From Agrostemma githago (lineage: Eukaryota; Streptophyta; Magnoliopsida; Caryophyllales; Caryophyllaceae): a stretch of DNA of 64,000 bases. A program made the translations under genes and the position numbers. Where the stretch lies: the NCBI GenBank assembly GCA_958450325.1, contig OY288262.1, positions 12,621,081 to 12,685,080 on the forward strand. The letters run 5' to 3'. Each line of letters opens with the position of its first letter. Position 1 is the stretch's first letter. Of this stretch, positions 33,640-42,945 are shown piece by piece. The notes beneath the pieces are model-generated. The model made no database searches, was not told where the DNA came from, and saw only the letters and a program-made list of their open reading frames with translations.

Positions 33640-35805
33640 ATTATCTCACATTGAAAAATTATAATAACTAGACGTGATTATAATAAATTAGAGGCATCAT
33701 TGGTCATTAGGTAAATTTAAAAAAAAAATTGAGTCTCATAAGTATTGTATTTTATGCTCGAAAAAATGTTAGAGTAAGTTTTAATGTGTTTTTCTCCCAC
33801 ATCCAAGAAATAATGTAAATAGTGAAACTATTACATATTCCCTCTATTTATATCCAATGTTCCCATCTGCTTTTTCACATTTGTCGAAATGCGTTTTTCA
33901 TCATCAATATCAAATATACATTAGCAAAAAATATAAAAGTTTGATATTTATAATATATACTCATAACGACTAAACACATAAGATCTCTTATAAATTGTCA
34001 AAAATAGTGAAGATTTTCTTTATTTGTGAATAATGTCAAAAACAGAAGTGAGACTAAAATTATCTGACATCGATAAACTATAATGAGGTGATGAAAATTT
34101 ATTATATAAATAAAAGTAATAATTCATCTTTAGATAATAACAAAAAAAAATTTGAGTCCTAAAAAGAGTTATTAAGACTAAAAATTTAAGTAAAATTATC
34201 CCACATCAAGAATTTATAATACTCAGTAATAAATTGATGAAATTCTATTATATAAAATAAAAGTAATCATTTGTATTTAGATATCAATTAGAAAAAATTT
34301 AGTTCTAAAACAAGTTCTTTAGGTTATAAACTTAAGTAGATTTATCCTGCATTGAAAAATTATGATCAGATGATGGAATTCTACATCATAAATAAGAGAA
34401 ATCATTCGAGTGTTTTTGAAACTATAAACTTAAGTTGAATTATCTCACTTTGAAAAATTATGATGAGGTGATAAATTCTACGTAGTATTTCATAATAAAA
34501 TGAAAGAAATCATTCGTTTTTGGATATTAACCAAAATTTTGTTGAGTCTTATAACAACTTTTAAGGCTATAAATTTAAGTAGAAATATCTCGCATCGGAA
34601 ATAAAAATAATAGTTGATGGAATTCTGTTACTGAGTATAGTAATAATTCGTCTTTAGATATTAATATGAAATCTTTTGAGTTCTAAAGATACATCGAAAA
34701 ATTATGATGAGATGATGAAATTCTATATCAAAATAAGAGACAACATTCGTTTTTGGATATTAACCAAAAATTGAGTCTTATGACAATTCTTAATGCTATC
34801 AATTTATGTTTAAGCAAGATTATCCCACATCGAGAAATTTTAATGAGGGGATGAAATTATACTATATAAATAAGGGTTATGTTAAATACAACCCTTAAGC
34901 TTGTTTTTAAGCCTTTAATACCTTCCCAATTTGGTATAAAGTTAAAAATTAAAGAATAATAAACTACATATACATCGATGCAATTAATAAAACTATTAAG
35001 AATTTGTTTCCTTTTTTACACTCTTAGATGTAATCCTAAGGACTATATTTATCATTTCCCTATAAATAAAAGTAATCATTCATTCTTATAAATCAACCAA
35101 AAATCTTTTTCGTCCTAAAAAAGGTCTTAACACAATAAATTTAAGTAGAAATATAACACATCGAAAATTACAATAAGTTGATGGAGTTCTATTACATAAT
35201 TAAGAGTAATCATTCGTCTTTAGTTATGAACCTGAAATCTTTTGGAACGTAAAAATAGTTTTTAAGATTTTAAGACTATAAACTTAAGTAAAATTATCTC
35301 ACACATCGAAAAATTATGATGAGGTGATGAGATTCTATTTCATATATAAGAGAAACCATTCATTTTTAGATATTAACCAAAAAAATCTTCTGAGCCCATA
35401 ACAGCTCTTAAGACTATAAATTTAAATAGAAATATCCCGCATCAAAAAATAATATGAAGTAATAAGTTGATGGAACTTTATTCCTCCGTATATAATTAAG
35501 AGTTTTCATTCGTCTTTAGATTTCAACATGAAGTCTTTTGATTGAGTTCTAAAAAGAGTTTTGAATAGTACAATGGAGTATAACTCTAACTTGAATTATC
35601 CAAAATTGAAAAATTATGATGAGGTGAGAAAGTTTATATAATAAGAGAAATGATTCGTTTTTAGATAATAGTAAAAAAAACTTTTGAGTCTTATAACAAC
35701 TGTTAGTTTAAGGTTATAAATTAAGGTAAGATGATCCCACATCGAGAAGTTGATGAAATTCTATTTTGTAAATAAAAGTAATCGTTCGTGTTTAGATATA
35801 AAAAC
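33640..35805 (+). repeat. Degenerate ~140-bp tandem array with snRNA-promoter-like units
   Basis: About 13 diverged units share this order: ATCCCACATCG-like box, GAAAAATTATGATGAGGTGATG, ATTCTATTATATAAATAA, GTAATCATTCGTTTTTAGATATTAACC, CTTTTGAGTC, and AAGACTATAAACTTAAGTAG. Boxes begin near 33,643, 34,052, 34,198, 34,335, 34,440, 34,585, 34,690, 34,822, 35,150, 35,296, 35,436, 35,597 and 35,734. The best unit has ATCCCACATCG at 34,822-34,832 and TATATAA at 34,863-34,869, 30 bases apart. That is the plant U-snRNA upstream element plus TATA layout. No snRNA body follows in any unit that I can see. Confidence 0.7.
34874..35060. mobile_element. Mutator-like MITE (187 bp) inside the tandem array
   Basis: A perfect 9-bp duplication TATAAATAA (34,865-34,873 and 35,061-35,069) flanks imperfect inverted ends GGGTTATGTTAAATACAACC and the complement of ATATTTATCATTTCCC. 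Nine-base duplications are typical of MULEs. The target is the TATA box segment of an array unit. Confidence 0.75.
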
Positions 35806-36838
35806 AGAAGTCGGGTTTGGTACACCCTCAACCTACATGCTTCTGTTTACTCGGATCGGGGCTCGTCGGGACGTGGCTTGGGCACAAGAGCGTCAAGTGG
35901 ATGTCGGTGAGTTTGTGGTGTCTCGATTTGGACGTGAGAGTCGGCCGGTCTAGTGTCGGACGTGGTCTCGGTGAAGGGTGTCGGGTATAAGGGGCCGGTT
36001 TCCTTCGGGTTTTGTAATATCGGTTTCTCGATGCTAAGTTTTATGCCTATGAGTATATGTGTATGGGAATAGTTGATTCGTTGTATCTGAACGTGTTGTA
36101 TGCAAGGGGCTATTTATAGGGAGTTCCCGACCTTGGCTAGGAGAGTTTGAACTACCGCTTAGGATAGGAAATACATGAATTTGAGAGGAATGAGAATTCC
36201 GCTTTCTTGCGAAGGAAGAAAGGGAACCGGCTGGTTGGTAGGCTACTCGGCCGAGTATCCTAGCTCGGTCGAATGTTCGATTCGGTTAGAACTACCGCTT
36301 AGGATAGGAAATGTAAGAAACTGAGAAGAACGAGAATTCCGTTACTTGGCAAAGAAGAAAGGGAATCTCGGCTGGTATGGGCTGCTCGGCCGAGTGTCTT
36401 GCGCTCGGTCGGGTGTTTGATTCGGTTTTCGGATAGAATTCCTACTTGAGATCGAATTCTATCCTTAAACGGATTTGTTTAATATTTTGTGTTGCTGATT
36501 TTTGTAGTATTGGAGTCCGAATCAGCCGTGTGAGGTGTCACGGCTGACTTACGTGTCTCGGGAAAATCTTTGACCGGGTTTTGACTCGGTCGCTAAAAGA
36601 TGGTTTTACCCCTGGTGTCGAAATCGACCCAAATTAGTCTTATTTGACTCGAAACGACCCACTGGGCCTGATTTTGAGGTTGGTTTTGTGAGATATGTAC
36701 TCCGTAAAAAGCCCAAGCGAAATGACAATGATTTTGAGCCCGTTTCTGAGTATTTAAAGCACGTTTGCGTCCGATCATCATCGGATATTTGTCGGAAACT
36801 GCTATAGACACCTGACAGTCAAAATGTGGGTGTCTACA
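35806..36838 (-). repeat. Tat LTR, copy B (truncated)
   Basis: It starts (minus strand) TGTAGACACCC at 36,838 and matches copy A down to AGAAGTCGGG at about 35,806. A ~140-bp segment starting GAACTACCGCTTAGG is tandemly duplicated (36,149 and 36,289), so two GGCCGAG dyads are present (36,244-36,257 and 36,385-36,394). Compared with copy A, about 1.5 kb of R-U5 is missing. Confidence 0.75.
36111..36118 (-). promoter_or_regulatory. TATA box in Tat LTR, copy B
   Basis: TATAAATA on the minus strand, in the same context as 17,243 of copy A. Confidence 0.7.
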
Positions 36839-36851
36839 GAGCCCCCACTCT
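36839..36851 (-). promoter_or_regulatory. Polypurine tract, Tat copy B
   Basis: AGAGTGGGGGCTC (minus strand) directly before TGTAGACACCC. Confidence 0.85.
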
Positions 36852-37375
36852 GACCGAGGCTTCGACAGGGCGAAAGTCAGAGTAGCTACCAGGTCAATCA
36901 AAGATTAAAACCTGGCAGACTTCCGATCGGTTCGTTTAAGGTCCATTAGACCTGCGTAAAGGGCCCGCCGGCCGGAGACTAGAAATATACCTGATTTGAT
37001 GATGATTACTCCGTGGGGAATTGGACTTGTCGTATAAGTCTTATGTGTGCCTATATACGGGCTCATCCCGTTAAATGTCGCTGGGGAGTTGGTTGCACGG
37101 TTTTGCTTGAGTCGTCCTGTATAATGATTTATGCGAAGTTTGCATGTAACACATTTTTTAGGAGAAATGACTCGCGCTGGGGCATAAAAATTTTTGAAGG
37201 AGATTTTTTTGAATTTTTTTTGGATGGCAGAATTTTTGAAGGATTAAAGTATTTTGACTCCGAAAAGGAATAGGAATGCTCGGGATGACTTAGCTAGATC
37301 CTAGGATAAAGGCCTGTATGCTAAATACCCTGGGATTAGGAATCTCAAAGTGAGGAGGAGAATCTGATTTCATGC

Positions 37376-37383
37376 TATAAATA
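37376..37383 (+). promoter_or_regulatory. TATA box for the antisense ORF, copy B
   Basis: TATAAATA within GCTATAAATACCC, about 105 bp before the aORF ATG at 37,488; same motif and spacing as in copy A. Confidence 0.7.
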
Positions 37384-38128
37384 CCCTCTCCCTGCTCACA
37401 ATTTATTCACAATTCACACAATTCTCTTTTCCCTTCAAAGAAAAAACAAGTCTTGAGAAACTTATTTCCTCTTTTTAGAAATTCATCATGGGTATCGATC
37501 GATTAGTCGGAATGTTGCAAGATTGGTCCCGATTTTTCAGGGATGCTGATAAAGTTATTTTGAATCAGAATGGTGTCACCCAGCTATCCACAATCCGCCA
37601 GATGCAAGTGGATCGTCGCTTTTTGGATGCTTGCCTGTCCTACTGGGATGATACTTATCATGTTTTTAGGTTTCCTCGAGGCGAAATCTGTCCCATTCCT
37701 GAGGAAATAGCTGCTGTAGGGGGGTGGAATCTCATTCTTCGCCCTGCCGTCCCGTTTTTAGTCTGTGACATAAGGAGAAAATTACGAGAATTCCTAGGGC
37801 TTTCTCACATGGAGGTATCTCGTATGACAGAAGGAGATACAGTTTCCTTGATCGACCTGGCTGAGAAATTCATGAACCTAGATGACGTCCGGGTCAGGCC
37901 GGTATATAGCCGCAGGGCCTTCACTTTTTGCATGCTCCACGTCTACGCTTTCGAGGGTCATATGGATTTGTTATCCTGCATGGGCCATGTCAGGCTTCTT
38001 TCTGTAGCTGACCTGATGGAGACAGAGCACAGCCCAGCTTGGCTGATTACTGGGAGATTATCCAGGGTTTAGATAATCGTAAGAGGGATCCGTCGATCAG
38101 GCTGACCGGTAGCACCCGTCTTCTACAG

Positions 38129-38310
38129 GTAGGCTGATTTTTTCTCGATTTTCGCAATTTTTGATTTTTTTGCAACTTCCAGTTTTTTTCCGGTCTTCGA
38201 TTTTCTCGCGGTTTTTTCTCGATTTTCCCGTTTTTCTCGGTTTTTTTGATTTAAGCGAATATATTTTATTTTTTTTACGCTTTTGACTTTTCGCGATTTT
38301 GACTTTTCAG
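38129..38310 (+). other. Intron in aORF, copy B
   Basis: TTCTACAG is followed by GTAGGCTGAT, and the segment ends TTTTGACTTTTCAG before CTATGGCTA. It is 182 bp, strongly T-rich, phase 0, with no long frame inside. Exon sequence on both sides aligns with copy A while the intron itself is far more diverged. Confidence 0.78.
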
Positions 38311-39038
38311 CTATGGCTATTTGAGAGGCTATCGATCCTGGATCCTGCTCTAGACGTAATCCGATATCGCCCGAATCAAGTGATGACGAGAAGATGGACC
38401 GTTGACTTTTCTCGCCTTACCACCCAAAAATTCTGAGACGAGCTTCTGTCTTTCCATGGAGGCCCATTGATCCGTTGGACCGTACCTTGGTGGCCGATTT
38501 ACGTTTGGACCGGGTTAGAATTGCGAGATAGGGCCCGTTATCAACTGATCATATCTTTTAGGCAGACGATTCATCTTTATCCCGATCGCATACTTAGGCA
38601 ATATGGTCGGGCCAAAAGAATCCCGGAAATCGAGGCGGTCGTGAGTGAATCTACTCAGCTAACGGACGTGATGTGTGATACTTGGGCGCAAAGATGGTAT
38701 ACCCGGCACACTTGGCCCGTCTCCAAGGCTTCTTCCTCGATCTGGGTATCAGATTCTTATATGAAGTGGACCCAGGCAGATTCTGCTAAAGCCCGTGTTG
38801 CTTTAAAGACTGACGAAGCCTTTGACTTGCTGCGCCGAGAACAGGCTAAGGATAATCGAGGTTTCTTTGATGATGGTGACATCCCGGCTACGATGGTCCG
38901 ACTGATGTCAGGCCAGAAAGGGAAGACTAAGACTTTGACTAAAGGGTCCAGCACTAAATGTAAATGGGGGAAGATGAGCCCCCAGACGGGCTTAGAAAGG
39001 AGACTTGGTCCAAGACTGGCTGCTAAGGACCGACTTGG

Positions 39039-41247
39039 TGATCAACGCATTTTATATCGTATTTTATTGTCCCCCGACAACCATTTTTGAGCTTTTCTTC
39101 TTCCATATTTAATTGATTAATGTCGATTTCTATTAGAAAGTCGATACTGTCGGTCCTCGTGCTATTTTGTAGGTTAAGTGCAATTTTGAGCATATTTTAG
39201 AATAATAACCCGGATAGCCGAGACGAGGACGGAAGACGAGGAAGAATACGAAAAGCCGAGAAGTAAAGGAATAACTCGATCAAGAGCTCAGCAGCATCCA
39301 CTCGATCGAGTGGCCTAGAGCACTCGATCGAGTGCCATATATCCAGAGTCAACCTGAAGCATTCACGCATCCACTCGATCGAGTGCACGCATGTACTCGA
39401 TCGTGTGCCTTGCATTTAGGCCGCGGATTGGATTTTTCTTTTAATTAGAATTATGGGCCTGTTAGTCGTATCCCTAATCAAAGATACCCTAAGGTCCACT
39501 AACTAATGTAGATAGTGAAGTAGGGGTCGAACCACCAGGAGACGGGACTCAATTACTTGCTCTAAGGTCTAGACTAAAGATTGCGGGTCACTGTTTTTCG
39601 GTTTGTTTGAGTGGACTAACAACTAATTGCTATAAGGTAAATCAATAATAAAAAGGTCTAGGGTCTCAGGTTCACAATGAATGTCAATCGGGTCAGGGAG
39701 TCAATTAACAGGTCAATAATCGAACTGTCTAAGGTGTAGGTCCGGTCGGTACTACTACAAACTTTAGAACTAAACTTAACCTGCGGTCGCTAGAATTAAG
39801 CTAGTCTACCCAAAATGTCGTGACCTAATTAGTCCTTAACCCGGTCGGCGGAAAGTCCTAATTGTGATACTAACTAATTAATCCTGGCCGGTAATTAATC
39901 AATCAGAATTAAAAACAACATTCAGGCGACAGTTCATATAATCAGAGACAGGTCAATTTTCTATAACCCAATTAACACCCATCGATCCCCTTAAACCCTA
40001 GATAAAAATTAGCTATTCATGAGGATTATAATTAAACTAACGAAATATTAATTGCAATTAATCATGGTGAATGCGGATTAATTAAACTACGAGACTGAAA
40101 TCAGATAACTACGAAAACTAAGAACGAATTAAGACAAGAATTAAACTAGAGATTAAGACAAGAATTAAAAACTAGAGAATTGAAATTGAAATTAAAATTA
40201 AAATTAAAGTAGCGATACCAAACAAATTCAGATCTGAAAAAGGAAGAACGGAGTACGATGAATCTTGCGAAGAAAGACGGAATGAACGTAGTCTTCTCTC
40301 TAAACTAATGTAACGTAAAGTGTGTAAAATCAGTTGGAAGAGGATTGTCAGACTACTTTTCATTCTATTATTTTACACACTTTACGTTACATTAGTTTAG
40401 AGAGAAGACTACGTTCATTCCGTCTTTCTTCGCAATATTCATCGTACTCCGTTCTTCCTTTTTCAGATCTGAATTTGTTTGGTATCGCTACTTTAATTTT
40501 AATTTTAATTTCAATTTCAATTCTCTAGTTTTTAATTCTTGTCTTAATCTCTAGTTTAATTCTTGTCTTAATTCGTTCTTAGTTTTCGTAGTTATCTGAT
40601 TTCAGTCTCGTAGTTTAATTAATCCGCATTCACCATGATTAATTGCAATTCATATTTCGTTAGTTTAATTATAATCCTCATGAATAGCTAATTTTTATCT
40701 AGGGTTTAAGGGTGATCGATGGGTGTTAATTGGGTTATAGAAAATTGACCTGTCTCTGATTATATGAAGTGTCGCCTGAATGTTGTTTTTAATTCTGATT
40801 GATTAATTACTGGCCAGGATTAATTAGTTAGTATCACAATTAGGACTTTCCGCCGACCGGGTTAAGGACTAATTAGGTCACGACATTTTGGGTAGACTAG
40901 CTTAATTCTAGCGACCGCAGGTTAAGTTTAGTTCTAAAGTTTGTAGTAGTACCGACCGGACCTCCACCTTAGACAGTTCGATTATTGACCTGTTAATTGA
41001 CTCCCCGACCCGATTGACATTCATTGTGAACCTGAGACCCTAGACCTTTTTATTATTGATTTACCATATAGCAATTAGTTGTTAGTCCACTCAAACAAAC
41101 CGAAAAACAGTGACCCGCAATCTTTAGTCTAGACCTTAGAGCAAGTAATTGAGTCCCGTCTCCTGGTGGTTCGACCCCTACTTCACTATCTACATTAGTT
41201 AGTGGACCTTAGGGTATCTTTGATTAGGGATACGACTACCCCTGTCA
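39039..41247 (+). repeat. 5' LTR of Athila, expanded
   Basis: It matches the 3' LTR for its first ~420 bp (39,039-39,461), then an inverted copy of the LTR's own end (39,464-40,330), then the normal remainder to 41,247. Four CACTCGATCGAGTG dyads are at 39,299, 39,321, 39,372 and 39,394 (the last with one base changed). Confidence 0.9.
39464..41237. repeat. Inverted repeat with ~868-bp arms inside the Athila 5' LTR
   Basis: The left arm 39,464-40,330 is the near-perfect reverse complement of the right arm 40,370-41,237, around a 39-bp centre. Opposite-strand frames at 40,172-40,363 and 40,334-40,528 encode almost the same peptide, which shows the symmetry directly. The 3' LTR has only the right-arm sequence. 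A transcript through it would fold into a very long hairpin. Confidence 0.92.
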
Positions 41248-41252
41248 AATTT

Positions 41253-41270
41253 TGGCGCAGTTGCCGGGGA
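41253..41270 (+). promoter_or_regulatory. Primer-binding site (tRNA-Asp-like), Athila
   Basis: TGGCGCAGTTGCCGGGGA lies five bases after the 5' LTR. It differs at one position from the tRNA-Asp site of NA1 and NA2. Confidence 0.85.
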
Positions 41271-41380
41271 GACGGTGTTATTTATTTGCTTGTTTTGTGT
41301 TTTAGTCTTTAGATTGCTTGTCTCGAGGAACTTCAGTTCCTTGAGACCGTTTCTCACATTTTTTTTTGTAGTTTCCTCGT

Positions 41381-42945
41381 ATGCCCAGGTCCTCTCGAAT
41401 TTCAGGCTACGTACCACCATTCGATCCTGAACCAGAGAGAACTCTCCGCAGGTCCAGGAAATTCTACAAGGAGATTGCTGAGACAGAACGATCAAATTCT
41501 GTGGAACATTCGGACGACGAGCATATATCCGAAGCACTGTCCTTTGAAGAGGATAATTCCACTACTGCCCCCGAGACACCGCTAGTCAAGATGCCTCCCA
41601 AACTTGCTAGCCATTCCGAGCCGGAGCAAAGTGCCCTACCGAAACCGTTGAAGAGGCCCACTGCCACTACGGGTACGTTCGAGATTCGCCCCGCCTTTAT
41701 TACATTGGTGGAGCGCAATCAATTCGGTGGAGGTCCTGATGAAGACCCGGCGAAGCACATGAAGCTCTTCACCGACTATTGCTCAACTATACCACTCCCC
41801 GCGGGAGTGACACAAGAAGAGGTGATGGAGATGCTATTCATGTTCTCCCTACGCGATAACGCGAGAGACTGGATCACTGATCTAGACAAAGAGACCGAGG
41901 GAATCACAGACTGGAACTCCCTAGCCTTAGCTTTTTACAAGCACTACTACACGCCGCAGAAGACCAACATGTTGAGGAGTCAGATTACTAACTTCCGACA
42001 GACATCGCACGAGAATATCTACGAGGCGTGGGTAAGGTTTTAAAAGCTAGTTAAGGAGTGCCCAAATCACGGAATCGAGGTATGGTTTTTGTGCAATCAA
42101 TTCTATAATGGTTTATATGACGATTGCCGAGCTACGCTCGATTCTACAGCTAATGGCAGGTTCCAAAACAACGTCGATGATGATAAAGCATGGAAATTGA
42201 TTGAAGATATGGCTACTCATCACTCACGTTGGGGAAATCCACGAGGTAATACCCGGGAAATAGTGGTGACTCCGAGTCATCAAATGCCATAGTTAGCCAT
42301 CTAGCCGCTTTAACTAAGCGGATTGACTCCATGGAGCTTGCTAGAACCCAAAACCACCAACAACAAGGCGGTATGTACCAAGTCAATGCCATGTCTGAGG
42401 TTGTTTGCGAGAGTCGTGGGGATGTGGGTCATTATACCCAAGAGTGTGTGAGAGTAGAAACGGCGAATGCATTTCAATCCATGAGACCACACCAACCCTA
42501 CATGAACCAACCGGGCTATGACAAATCCTAGTTGTCCTATAGGAGTCAAAATGTGCTCAATCCACCACCACCCGGCGGTAACAAAACCGTCCCATATGTA
42601 GCACCCCATAACCGACCCTCCCAAAGCCATAGCAATAACCGTCAACAATTCCAAGGAGGGCAACAAAATTGGGGGAACCAACAACAATTCCAACCGATCC
42701 CACAAAACCAAAACCAAGCTCAAGCTCAAGCTCCAACCAACACCGAGTTTGCGGAGATTAAAGCGTTATTGATGCAAGGTATCCAAAGTCATAACAAGCT
42801 AAAAACTCAAGTCAACCAGATACTTGCACATAACAAGATGCTAGATACCCAAGTAGCACAACTTGCCGCCCAAAAGCAAGCTAGGCCACCGGGTACTTTA
42901 CCTCCTTAAGGCGAACAATCACACTAGCAAGCCAATGCGATCACA
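41381..42945 (+). pseudogene. Athila gag
   Basis: Starts at ATG 41,381 (MPRSSRISGYVPPFDPEPER), homologous to the NA1 Gag. The capsid region is open to a TAA at 42,041 and continues after it. Stops near 42,290 and 42,302 and a frameshift move the reading to another frame by 42,331. The nucleocapsid knuckle reads C-E-S-R-G-D-V-G-H-Y-T-Q-E-C, so the second Cys is Arg and zinc binding is probably lost. A Gln/Pro/Asn-rich tail and heptad region follow. Stops at 42,529, 42,907 and about 42,926 separate it from pol in the same frame. Confidence 0.88.

Noticed and set aside
33640..35805. Functional U1-U6 or U3 snRNA genes
   Set aside because: Promoter-like boxes are present, but I could not match any known snRNA 5' sequence downstream of the TATA segments.
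40172..40528. Two nearly identical ORFs on opposite strands
   Set aside because: They reflect the arms of the inverted repeat in the Athila LTR, not genes.
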